DNA from: Lamellibrachia satsuma
Lineage: Eukaryota > Annelida > Polychaeta > Sabellida > Siboglinidae
Assembly (NCBI GenBank): GCA_033239005.1
Contig: BSQZ01000001.1
Location: 3,537,001 to 3,601,000 of the forward strand
Reading direction: 5' to 3'
Length of the DNA stretch: 64,000 bases
In this document: positions 31,595 to 43,600 of the stretch, in pieces
How the letters are laid out: each line of letters opens with the position of its first letter
Position numbering within the stretch: position 1 is the first letter of the stretch
The notes under the pieces: model-generated
Databases searched by the model: none
What the model was told of the DNA's origin: nothing
What the model saw: only the letters and a program-made list of their open reading frames with translations
Made by a program: the position numbers and the translations under genes

Positions 31595-32335
31595 GCTGCA
31601 CTGATTGAAATTACCCAGTATGAACTTGGGTGCGTCAGTAGACAAAGCGTCAAGTTGTCCTCGTTTGTGAATACTTTGATTACATATTTGACTTTAATCA
31701 AATTAACAGGACACAGAGAATGTCTTGAACTCGTCCACTAAGGCTGTGAACGAAGGGAAGTGAACGACATTGTGCAGGCCCCAGTGCAGCAGAAGCATAA
31801 TTCATTCATATGACAATGATGTCTGTGTCATTTGCATGGATTATCAATCGTTCCACGTCTTCATTCTGGACTCAGTGTGAACAACTACTCTGGTATCAAC
31901 TTCGTGTTGAGTGGACACCTGGTCAGCCACATCTGTGACTGACCTGTTGTAGTCTTACTCTTACTTTCTTCCTTGAAGCCACCTCCCAGCTACAGACAAC
32001 TCAAACCCATGGACCGTGGTTTGTGCCAGCTGCTCTTCCTTGCTCCATGTCTCACAGAGACAGCTCAGAAGTTCCGCCTTGTTGGTCGACACAGAGAAGA
32101 ACTCATGCTTATTAACCCCGGATCAGCCTTGCTGGTCGCGACTGAGCATACCTGTGCTGCTGCACGGATGACTTGAGGCTTTGGGAACTGTACCGATCAA
32201 AGCAGAAGTGTACGATACTCATACCAGCAGGAACATCTTTAATAAGATTATTCTTGTACTGTCTTGCAACGGCTCCAAATGTTTCAATATTGTGTCAATA
32301 TTGTTCTGTCTTCATTGAACGGTGACTGGGTTGTC
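31595..32335. other. Intergenic, nothing firm recognised
   Basis: No repeat array. A 67-codon plus-strand frame lies at 31973-32176 without recognised homology. It could be the 3' part of the degenerate element that follows on the minus strand. Confidence 0.4.
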
Positions 32336-32339
32336 TTGT

Positions 32340-33240
32340 TGCAGTCATGGTGGCCAATGAAGTTCACAAAGTCTTTAATCTAACAATGGTTGTTTTCTTC
32401 TGATAAGCTGACATTGAACCATGAAGTGCCTTGAGCCCAAGTTCCTTCACATTGGTCAGGTGATGCTCCACTTCTGGCTCTGCATGTTGTCCTGTTGATA
32501 TATTGATTAAAGTAGAGTGTGGTGTTGTGAATGGGTTTGTTTCCACTACTGCCATCACTTGAAGGACAATTATTTCTGAATTCCTTGCCACACATGTTTG
32601 GCCACATTCATGGTGTGGATTGGCAGAGTTTATTTGGAGTATAGACTTGAATCATTTGGAGACAGCTACAGTGACATATTTGGTGTACACCCACTTTGTC
32701 CAGGCAGCAACATTTAAAGTAATGGCATCTAGACCACTCTCTTCCTTGGCATCAGCATTGTATGTCTGCTCTCGAAGCATGTCAGGGGAGACTCCATTGT
32801 GGTGTCCATCTGCTCTCCATCCAACAAATGCTCCATTTGTCAGGGTATTGTGTACTTCTGGGGAAGTTTCAGGCCACTTCTTCATCTCAGCCAGAGGTAC
32901 AGAGACAAAGAGTGCTGACCGTAGTTGTAGTGTCCAGCTGCTGTCAGATAGGGAAGCATCCTTGCTGATTCACACAGATGTCCCATCCAGTTACCTTCCT
33001 GCTGATGGAAGACAAGTCGGTGAAGTATGTCGGACATCTCCAGAAGGGTCAACCAGAATGCTGCTGTTGGGAGATACTCTAGGATTTCTTGAATTCTACC
33101 ATCTGGTCCTGAAGAACCACAAGCTGTGGGTGGGATGTTCAGACTGACTTCAGCTGTTCTGTTACATCAGTGGTGTTCTCAAGCAGTATTTACAAGACAG
33201 CTTCAATGGTTTCCTGCCACATTTCAAATACCTCCCAACA
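32340..33240 (-). pseudogene. Degenerate copy of a multi-copy invertebrate ORF family
   Basis: Pieces read on the minus strand across frames: LPYLTAAGHYNYGQHSLSL (near 32930), VPLAEMKKWPETSPEVH and NTLTNGAFVGWRADGH (32885-32790), VSPDMLREQTYNADAK, then ETNPFTTPHSTLINISTG with KELGLKALHG (32540-32420). I recognise this order (HAAGHYxYA, LAEMxxLPExxPEVH, DMxxEQxxN, TNPF...ISTG) as a protein family present in many copies in cnidarian and molluscan genomes, function unknown to me and probably linked to mobile DNA. Frameshifts and lost segments show that this copy is dead. Confidence 0.6.
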
Positions 33241-33249
33241 CAGTCTACT

Positions 33250-33940
33250 ACAGACGCCACACTGCCTCACTCACGATTCTAAAAACCGCCATAAACAACT
33301 ATCCAAACTGTTATGTATATGTTTTCAGTGATTTGCATATTTTCATACACTGGTTAAGATACAGTGAGGCTTACAAACATGCGTAGCAGTTTTGTGCCTT
33401 GGTGCCTTCTAGTGAAACGTTTTTTGTCGCTTGACAATCCTAGGCATTTAACTCCAAACAACAGTTCTAACAATTTGTTTGCACTCAATTGATGATATAA
33501 TTGCTAGTGATTTAGAATATTTATCTCTTGGGCAAATGTGTCTTCAGATGTTTGTAAAAATGGTATATTCTATTAAGTTCAGCAAAAATGGCATTAACCA
33601 GTGACATCTGTTTGGCAGAACCTCGATTTCCATGCTACGATTATCCAATTTATGGTGATTCTAGGTATTCACTGCACTTAGCTAATATACAGTGCTTTAC
33701 TAATATGCTGCAGAAATTGCAATTAGGGTATAGTAACAATAACCAGGTCATCTTTTAGCATAGATAACTGGCTGCGAGCTGCTGTTATCGCCAAATAAAG
33801 GGTAAAGACGTACAGTCGGAAAGAGTTACAATGCTAGTTCGCAATGGGGTTGGACGTGTGCATTTAAGGGCTTCCTACATATTTTCGGTAGCTTGTTTAC
33901 AGGTTGTGGTCCTGGATATATATATATATATATAGATGTA
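33250..33940. other. Intergenic, nothing recognised
   Basis: AT-rich single-copy-looking sequence, with a short (TA)n run at 33917-33934 immediately before the RT fragment. Confidence 0.5.
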
Positions 33941-33944
33941 TTTT

Positions 33945-34440
33945 GTGGAGGCAAACCTTTTACAGCATTCCATGTCTGTTGGACACGTTTGGCTCCCTGG
34001 GTATTCATTTTTAATAGGACGGGATCTAGAGAATAACATACATTTTGTCTTTAAAATATTACAGGATAGCTTACTCACATAAAACCAGTCAGCTAATATT
34101 TCAAATTCATTATTCATATCGTTATATAGATCATTTATTTGTTTTTCAGTCGTATGTGTAGTAGTGTCATCAGCAAATAATATTTGTTTTACACAGAAAG
34201 GAAGATCATCACGAGACCCCTGTGGGACACTATATGTGATATCCTGCTGAAGCGAATTAATAGTATTGCACATAATATTGTTTCCTATTCGTGAGATAGC
34301 TCTTAAACCACTTGAGTGGAGTACCCCTTATTCCACAGATTTCAAGTTTATGTAATAGGATTTGGTGGATAATTGTATCGCAAGCTTTACTTAGATCTAA
34401 GAAAAGCACTGAGAACTGAGTAGGAATTGTAAGTGACATA
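33945..34440 (-). pseudogene. Non-LTR reverse transcriptase fragment
   Basis: The minus strand reads [19 protein letters not shown] (RT block with the first catalytic Asp), [28 protein letters not shown] (catalytic FADD) and NNEFEILADWFYVSKLS with LKTKCMLFS. This is a different LINE group from the CR1 and L2 copies in the window and resembles Jockey-type RTs. It has one frame break near 34260 and runs directly into the 20-bp array at its 5' side. Confidence 0.8.
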
Positions 34441-35870
34441 TAGGAATTGTAAGTGATCTGTAGGAATAGTAAGTGATCTGCAGGAATTGTTAGGGATCTG
34501 CAGGATTTGTAAGCGATCTGTAGGAATTGTAGGTGATCTGTAGGAATTTTGAGTGATTTGCCGTAATTTTATGTGATCTGCAGGAATTGTACGTGATCTG
34601 TCAGAATTGTAGGTGATATGTAGGAATTGTGAGTAAATCTGTTGGAATTGTAGGTGATCTGTAAGAATTGTAAGTGATCTGTCAGAATTGTAGGTGATCT
34701 GTAGGAATTGTAAGTGATCTGTCAGAATTGTAGGTGATTTGTAGGAATTGTATGTCATCTGTAGGAATTGTCAGTGATCTGTAGGAATTGTGAATGATCT
34801 GTTAGAATTGTAAGTCATCTGTAGGAATTGTGAGTGATCTGTTGGAATTGTATGTGATCTGTAGGAATTGTAAGTGATTTGTCAGAATTGTATGTGATTT
34901 GCAGGAGTTGTATGTGATCTGCAAGAAAAGCACTGAGGACTGAGTAGGAATTGTAAGTGACATGTAGGAATTGTAAGTGATCTGTAGGAATAGTAAGTGA
35001 TCTGCAGGAATTGTTTGGGATCTGCAGGATTTGTAAGTGATCTGTAGGAATTGTAGGTGATCTGTATGAATTGTAAGTGATCTGTCAGACTTGTAGGTGA
35101 TCTGTAGGAATTGTGAGTGATCTGCAGGAATTTTATGTGATCTGCAGGAATTATACGTGATCTGTCAGAATTGTAGATGTTATGAAGGAATTGTGAGTAA
35201 ATCTGTTGGAATTGTAGGTGATATGTAAGAATTGTAAATGATCTGTCAGAATTGTAGGTGATCTGTAGTAATTGTAAGTGATCTGTCAGAATTGTAAGTG
35301 ATCTGTTAGAATTGTAGGTGATTTGTAGGAATTGTATGTCATCTGTAGGAATTGTCAGTGATCTGTAGGAATTGTGAATGATCTATTAGAATTGTAAGTG
35401 ATCTGTAGGAATTGTGAGTGATATGTTGGAATTGTATGTGATCTGTAGGAATTGTAAGTGATTTGTCAGAATTGTAGGTGATCTGTAGGAATTGTAGGTG
35501 ATCTGCAGCAATTGTATGTGATTTGCAGGAGTTGTATGTGATCTGCAAGAATTGTAAGTGATCTGTAGGAATTGGAAGTGACCTGTTGAAATAGTAGGTG
35601 ATCTGTAGATATCATAAGTGATCTGCCGGAGTTGTAAGTGATATGTAGGAATTGTATGTGATTTGTCAGAATTGTAAGTGATCTATAGGAATTGTGAGTG
35701 ATTGGTAAGAATTGTATGTGATCTGTCGGAATCATAGATGATCTGTAGGAATTTTATTGGATCTGTCAGAATTGTAGGTGATCTGTAGGAATTGTATGTG
35801 ATCTGTCGGAATTGTAAGTGATCTGTAGGAATTGTGAGTGATCTGCAGGAATTGAATGTGATCAGCTAAA
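34425..35870. repeat. ~20-bp degenerate minisatellite, about 70 copies
   Basis: Unit AATTGTAAGTGATCTGTAGG with heavy variation. A larger block starting GAAAAGCACTGAG occurs at 34401 and again at 34925, so the array contains a ~524-bp tandem duplication that also copied the edge of the neighbouring RT fragment. Confidence 0.95.
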
Positions 35871-35879
35871 TATAAATGA

Positions 35880-36430
35880 TCTGATGGAATCTAAATAGGA
35901 ATGTATCTGTCCGGTATACCGTTGAGCTGATTAAGTGAATTTACACTCAGGCAGTCACCAAAAAAAATCATGGAATTGAAAAGGAATTGGAAGCAAAAAA
36001 GGATCTTGAATTTACCTTTTTATTCAAATAATAAATTTATTTAAATAGAAAAAATTACTTGATTGCAACCTTGAAGCAGAACTGCCAACTCTTGCACACT
36101 TTAAATTAACAGTTGCATGGTCGTATGAGACATTCCATATGGTGCTGTGCATTTGAACTTTGAACAAAGTTTTATTGCATTACGTTAGACGTTTGTCAAA
36201 TGGCATGCAAATAACATATTATCTGTTTAAAAGACATTCAAACAACAACTCTCTTAAACATGTTAGATGTGCGCGGGTAGCTGCACCAATAATGTCACAA
36301 GATCCAGTCAATACATCACAGTTTACATGGCGAGCTCCTTTTGAACATATACAACAAACCACTGGAGTTAGATAATCACACAAACTTGTTTGTGGTTTTA
36401 CAGATTTCTGTTACAAGTTTTCCAGGTGTG
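35880..36430. other. Intergenic, nothing recognised
   Basis: AT-rich. No coding, RNA or mobile-element signature was found. Confidence 0.5.
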
Positions 36431-36431
36431 T

Positions 36432-36625
36432 ACCATTAAGGTGTGCACCACTCAGTGTTGGCACCACTCAGGTTGGCACACCGCAGGGTTGGTACACCAC
36501 AGGGTTGACACCACTCAGGGTTTGCACCACTCAGTTTTGGTACGACTCAGGGTTAGCACCATTCAGGGTTGGCACCACTCAGGGTTGACACCACTCTGGT
36601 TTGGCACCACTCAGTGTTGGCACAT
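36432..36625. repeat. ~15-bp degenerate tandem repeat
   Basis: Imperfect copies of GGTTGGCACCACTCA, some shortened or with CCGCAGG in place of CACTCAGG. Confidence 0.85.
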
Positions 36626-36629
36626 ATAT

Positions 36630-37680
36630 GCATGTGGTATATTTTACTAGTTTCTTATACAAAAGAAATTGATACTAGATGGTTGTTGTTAGCTTTCTAC
36701 AGTGTCCATGACACATTGGTTGATGCCAGGCAGAAAGCTATCAGTTGCGATCGGTGTTTGTAGTGTGCCGTAGCCATTTCCTTCCTGGTCTCCTGTGGCA
36801 GTTGTTATAGTACTTACCCATTAGTGAGTTTCCCGCAAGGAGAGGCTGTCTGTCTATTGAATTATGTTCCATGCTACATCCTCAATCAATAGAGGAGTTC
36901 TGTACTCTGAGATCTACTCTCTGTGCTTTAAGGTTATATAGACTTGGGATAACAAAGAAGCAACCAGCAACATAGATGCAACATGATATGTTTACTTGCT
37001 TTGTCTTCATAGGCCCCAGGGACAGTGGGCGTCCTTGGTCTCAACCAGTTGCACCTCCAGGATGTTCCAAACATTAAGGTCTGGGGAAAAATTTGTTTCT
37101 GTATTCTTTTGTGTTGTGTTGTCTGACCAGCCTAGTTCTTTGATCATGTGTGTGACTCTCTGGTAGTAGTAGTGGCCTTTAACAAAACGGGCAGCTCTTC
37201 ATTGTGTTGTTTTGAGTGCTTTAAAATCTCTTTAAGTGAGAGTCCCAAATTGTGCAATCATATTAGTACATATTAGCACATATTAGCACAAAGGTTCTCA
37301 ACTGTTTTGTAGTTCATAATTATGTGCAATGGTTTCTCAATGCTCTTCATGTTCTCTACAATTGTTCTGAGTTATGTAATCTTCATCAAAAGTTAGTTCC
37401 TTCCTATAGTATGCCAGTGAGAAAGCCAGCTATTGATGTATACGTACATGATCCACATGACTCAACCATGTGTCCTTTTCCACCTGTGGCCTGCCAGTGT
37501 TGTTTAGACCTGCTGACCTCAACTGTCCCTTGAAGGAGTCGCTTTGATGTGACAGTGTCTCCCCCAAGGCAAGGACTTGACTGAAGCATTTCAGCAACAA
37601 CAAAAATAGAAACAAATTTTTTTTTCCTGGAACTGCTATGATGTGGTAACAAAACACCTGAGAGCAATTCAGACTGACAC
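36630..37680. other. Intergenic, nothing recognised
   Basis: Short frames only, no recognised homology. ATATTAGCACA is repeated three times near 37260-37290. Confidence 0.45.
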
Positions 37681-37682
37681 TG

Positions 37683-38042
37683 ACTGAAGGGTCTGAGAGG
37701 GTCATGAAGGGTCTGAGAGGGTCATGAAGGGTCTGAGAGGGTCATGAAGGGTCTGAGAGGGTCATGAAGGCTCTGAGAGGGTCATGAAGGGTCTGAGAGG
37801 GTCATGAAGGCTCTGAGAGGGTCATGAAGGGTCTGAGAGGGTCATGAAGAGGGTCTGAGAGGGTCATGAAGGGTCATGATGGGTCTGAGAGGGTCATGAA
37901 GGGTCTGAGAGGGTCATGAAGGGTCTGAGAGGGTCATGAAGGGTCTGAGAGGGTCATGAAGGTTCTGAGAGGGTCATGAAGGCTTTGAGAGGGTCATGAA
38001 GGCTCTGAGAGGGTCATGAAGGGTCTGAGAGGGTCACGAAAG
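37683..38042. repeat. 20-bp minisatellite, about 18 copies
   Basis: Unit GGGTCTGAGAGGGTCATGAA, with GGCTCTG variants scattered and two small phase slips near 37848-37880. Confidence 0.97.
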
Positions 38043-38439
38043 CTCCTTCCAGCAAAAAGTATCGAAAATTCCTTTAATAAGAAATTCATGACTGACACAC
38101 TGAAATGATTGGACACGTTGTTGTTAACAATCTGATATTAATAAGTTATCAACGAGTCTGCAAGAACACTTCTCTGACTGTTGAGGTCATTGGCATGATA
38201 TGTATAAATAATAAGGGTAATATGCATTTACAGTTGAGGTTCAACTTGTGTTTATGTTGAAGCTGTCACAGTGGCGTCATTGGCTGTGTGTCATCGTCTT
38301 GACATTGAAAATTACATGTCAAAAGTGTGTTCCAACTTCCAATTCCAGCACCAAAATTTTATGAAATTATTCACTGACATCACTACCATTAATAATGGTG
38401 AACTACATAGATGAAGCATTGAAACTTGCATTGCATGCA

Positions 38440-39550
38440 GAGACTTAAATATGGAATGAAGGTTTATCCACAACTTGCATATGATGCATAGACTTAAATA
38501 TGGAATGAAGGTTATCCACAACTTGCATACGATGCATAGACTTAAATATGGAATGAAGGTTATCCACAACTTGCATACCATGCAGATATTTAAATATGGA
38601 ATGATGGTTTATCCACAACTTGCATACCATGCAGAAACTTAAATATGGAATGATGGTTTATCCACAACTTGTATACCATGCAGATACTTAAAGATGGAAT
38701 GATGGTTTATCAACAACTTGCATACCATGCAGAGACTTAAAGATGGAATTACGGTTTATCCACAACTTGCATACCATGCAGATACTTAAATATGGAATGA
38801 TGATTTATCCACAACTTGCATACCTTGCAGAGACTTAAAGATGGAATGATGGTTTATCAACAACTTGCATACCATGCAGAGACTTAAAGATGGAATTACG
38901 GTTTATCCACAACTTGCATACCATGCAGATACTTAAATATGGAATGATGATTTATCCACAACTTGCATACCTTGCAGAGACTTAAAGATGGAATGATGGT
39001 TTATCAACAACTTGCATACCATGCAGAGACTTAAAGATGGAATGAAGGTTTACCACAACTTACATACCATGCAGATATTTAAATATGGAATTATGATTTA
39101 TCCACAACTTGCATACCATGCAGAGACTTAAATATGGAATGAAGGTTTACCACAACTTGCATACCATGCAGAGACTTAAATATGGAATGATGGTTTATCC
39201 ACAACTTGTATACCATGTAGATACTTAAAGATGGAATGGTGGTTTATCCACAACTTGCATACGATGCATAGACTTAAAGATGGAATGATGGTTGATCCAC
39301 AACTTGCATACGATGCATAGACTTAAAGATGGAATGATGGTTTATCCACAACATGCATACGATGCATAGACTTAAAGATGGAATGATGGTTTATCCACAA
39401 CATGCATACCATGCATAGACTTAAAGATGGAATGATGGTTTATCCACAACTTGGATACCATGCATAGACTTAAAGATGGAATGATGGTTTATCCACAACA
39501 TGCATACGATGCATAGACTTAAAGATGGAATGATTGTTTATCCACAACTT
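38440..39550. repeat. ~49-bp minisatellite, about 23 copies
   Basis: Unit includes AAAGATGGAATGATGG, TTTATCCACAACTTGCATA and CCATGCAGAGACTT. Left copies are diverged (AAATATGG, GAAGGTT); right copies more often read ACGATGCATAGACTT. A two-unit block near 38700-38820 recurs near 38860-38980. Confidence 0.95.
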
Positions 39551-39554
39551 GGAT

Positions 39555-40605
39555 TGGGTTTGAATGAAGCACGTTAATATCAGAATGCTGCTTCCAAGCC
39601 TTATGTCACTTTTGTGTAACTTTCGACATTCCAAGTGTATCTTTGACAGTGTAGACCACTAGATGGGTGCTACATTAGCACAAAAATATCCTACAACCAG
39701 CAGTAGTGCTGACAGCCACGGCTGATTATTACGTCTTAGGCTCTGAAACAAAGAGTGCATATAAGTGAAACTCATGCAGAATGAAGATGGTGGTGTTGGT
39801 ATTGTCTTTGATTCTTGCCCTGTGGGCTTGTTGGTTATGTCTCCACTCTCCAGGCAATCCAGGCAGGTCATTTGAATGTAAGATGTTCCGAGCAGAGAGA
39901 GAAACCAAAGGACCATGGCAGAACACTGAAGCTTCAGACTTTATACTAAGATGAACATAGTTTGAATCATCTTGCTGCTATTAGTAGTATTGTTCACTTC
40001 ATATTGCCTCAATGTACAAATGAGTTCCTAGTTGTGATAAACAATGGTGCTATCGTGTGGGTAAACAGTGCTTGCACCAGAAATTGCAACATGTCTGAAT
40101 GTCACCAGAAAGGTTGCATTCAAATGAACAGGTCTGCTGGTCAAAGTGTAGAGCCTAAGATTGAGATACGGAACCATTTAAGAACACTCTCTAATGTCAG
40201 TGATTGCCATGACATTATGGTTGACAAGAGAAACGCTTAATGTGCACAAAGATCACCAAGGCAATTGTATGACTTATAAAGTGCACCATAAAACAGAAAT
40301 GACCTTTACCCAAGGTACATGCAACTGCTGTCATGTGATCACCATCAAGATCACATGACACATGTAAGTTACATTTTGATGATGACGAATGCAACACGAC
40401 GGTGCCAAAAGGTCTGTAAAGATGGAATCAAACTTAAACGTGAAACCACATCTAAGGAGTCATATGTCTTGGCAGGTTAGTGATGTGGTGCCATACCTGA
40501 GAAGTGATATGTCTCGCAGGTTAGTGATGTGGTGCCAGATGCAATACTCCCTGGCTTACTGTATCTATGACTCCATCATTCACAGATGAATACCAGTTCA
40601 TTACT
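39555..40605. other. Intergenic, nothing recognised
   Basis: Single-copy-looking DNA. A short direct repeat (GTGATGTGGTGCCA) lies near 40475-40535. No gene was recognised. Confidence 0.45.
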
Positions 40606-40609
40606 CCTA

Positions 40610-43600
40610 CTTTGTCTACTACTAGATGCAACTGTTATCTAGTAGTAGACAACAGTTGCATCTAGTAGTAGACAACAGCTGCATCTAGTAGTAGACAACA
40701 GTTGCATCTAGTAGTAGACAAAAGTTGCATCTCGTAGTAGACAAAAGTTGCATATCTGGTAGTAGACAACAGTTGCATCTAGTAGTAGACAACAGTTGCA
40801 TCTAGTAGTAGACAAAAGTTGCATATCTGGTAGTAGACAACAGTTGCATCTAGTAGTAGACAACAGTTGCATCTAGTAGTAGACAACAGTTGCATATCAG
40901 GTAGTAGACAACTGTTGCATCTAGTAGTAGACAACAGTTGCATCTAGTAGTAGATAACAGTTGCATCTAGTAGTAGACAACAGTTGCATCTAGTAGTAGA
41001 CAAAAGTTGCATCTCGTAGTAGACAAAAGTTGCATATCTGGTAGTAGACAACAGTTGCATCTAGTAGTAGACAACAGTTGCATCTAGTAGTAGATAACAG
41101 TTGCATCTAGTAGTAGACAACAGTTGCATCTAGTAGTAGACAAAAGTTGCATCTCGTAGTAGACAACAGTTGCATATCTGGTAGTAGACAACAGTTGCAT
41201 CTAGTAGTAGACAACAGTTGCATCTAGTAGTAGACAACAGTTGCATATCTGGTAGTAGACAACAGTTGCATCTAGTAGTAGACAACAGTTGCATCTAGTA
41301 GTAGATAACAGTTGCATCTAGTAGTAGACAACAGTTGCATCTAGTAGTAGACAAAAGTTGCATCTCGTAGTAGACAAAAGTTGCATATCTGGTAGTAGAC
41401 AACAGTTGCATCTAGTAGTAGACAACAGTTGCATCTAGTAGTAGACAACAGTTGCATCTAGTAGTAGACAAAAGTTGCATCTAGTAGTAGACAAAAGTTG
41501 CATATCTGGCAGTAGACAACAGTTGCATCTAGTAGTAGACAACAGTTGCATCTAGTAGTAGACAACAGTTGCATATCTGGTAGTAGACAACAGTTGCATC
41601 TAGTAGTAGACAACAGTTGCATCTAGTAGTAGACAACAGTTGCATATCAGGTAGTAGACAACTGTTGCATCTAGTAGTAGACAACAGTTGCATCTAGTAG
41701 TAGATAACAGTTGCATCTAGTAGTAGACAACAGTTGCATCTAGTAGTAGACAAAAGTTGCATCTCGTAGTAGACAAAAGTTGCATATCTGGTAGTAGACA
41801 ACAGTTGCATCTAGTAGTAGACAACAGTTGCATCTAGTAGTAGACAACAGTTGCATCTAGTAGTAGACAAAAGTTGCATCTAGTAGTAGGCAAAAGTTGC
41901 ATATCTGGCAGTAGACAACAGTTGCATCTAGTAGTAGACAACAATTGCATCTAGTAGTAGACAACAGTTACATATCTGGTAGTAGACAACAGTTGCATCT
42001 AGTAGTAGACAACAGTTGCATCTAGTAGTAGACAACAGTTGCATATCAAGTAGTAGACAACTGTTGCATCTAGTAGTAGACAACAGTTGCATATCTGGTA
42101 GTAGACAACAGTTGCATATCTGGTAGTAGACAACAGTTGCATCTAGTAGTAGACAACAGTTGCATCTAGTAGTAGACAACAGTTGCATCTAGTAGTAGAC
42201 AACAGTTGCATCTAGTAGTAGACAACAGTTGCATCTAGAAGTAGACAACAGTTGCATCTAGTAGTAGACAACAGTTGCATCTAGTAGTAGACAACAGTTG
42301 CATCTAGTAGTAGACATCAGTTGCATCTAGTAGTAGACAACAGTTGCATCTAGGAGTAGACAACAGTTGCATATCAGGTAGTAGACAACTGTTGCATCTA
42401 GTAGTAGACAACAGTTGCATCTAGTAGTAGATAACAGTTGCATCTAGTAGTAGACAACAGTTGCATCTAGTAGTAGACAAAAGTTGCATCTCGTAGTAGA
42501 CAAAAGTTGCATATCAGGTAGTAGACAACTGTTGCATCTAGTAGTAGACAACAGTTGCATATCTGGTAGTAGACAACACTTGCATATGTAGTATACAACA
42601 GTGGCATATCTGGCAGTAGACAACAGTTGCATCTAGATGTAGACAACAGTTGCATATCTGGTAGTAGTTGTAGACAACAGTTGCATCTAGTAGTAGACAA
42701 CAGTTGCATCTAGTAGTAGACAACAGTTGCATCTAGTAGTAGACAACAATTGCATCTAGAAGTAGACAACAGTTGCATCTAGTAGTAGACAACAGTTGCA
42801 TCTAGTAGTAGACAACAGTTGCATCTAGTAGTAGACATCAGTTGCATCTAGTAGTAGACAACAGTTGCATCTAGGAGTAGACAACAGTTGCATATCTGGC
42901 AGTAGACAACAGTTGCATCTAGTAGTAGACAACAGTTGCATCTAGTAGTAGACAAAAGTTGCATCTAGTAGTAGACAACAGTTGCATCTAGGAGTAGACA
43001 ACAGTTGCATATCTGGCAGTAGACAACAGTTGCATCTAGTTGTAGACAACAGTTGCATATCTGGCAGTAGACAACAGTTGCATCTAGTAGTAGACAACAT
43101 TTGCATCTAGTAGTAGACAACATTTGCATCTAGTACAAGACAACAGTGGCATATCTGGCAGTAGACAACAGTTGCTTCTGGTAGTAGACAACAGTTGCAT
43201 CTAGTAGTAGACAACAGTTGCATCTAGTAGTAGACAACATTTGCATCTAGTACAAGACAACAGTGGCATATCTAGTAGTAGACAACAGTTGCTTCTGGTA
43301 GTAGACAACAGTTGCATCTAGTAGTAGACAACAGTTGCATCTAGTAGTAGACAAAAGTTGCATATCTGGCAGTAGACAACCGTTGCATCTAGTAGTAGAC
43401 AACAGTTGCATCTAGTAGTAGACAACAGTTGCATCTAGTAGTAGACAACAGTTGCATCTAGTAGTAGACAACAGTTGCATATCTGGCAGTAGACAACATT
43501 TGCATCTAGTAGTAAACAACAGTTGCATCTGGTAGTAGACAACAGTTGCATATCTGGTAGTAGACAACAGTTGCATCTAGTAGTAGATAACAGGTGCATA

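Noticed and set aside
30604..31701. 365-codon minus-strand frame as a repeat protein
   Set aside because: The 29-bp unit lacks stops in all three frames of that strand, so the frame is a by-product. The ends run into LINE-derived and intergenic sequence.
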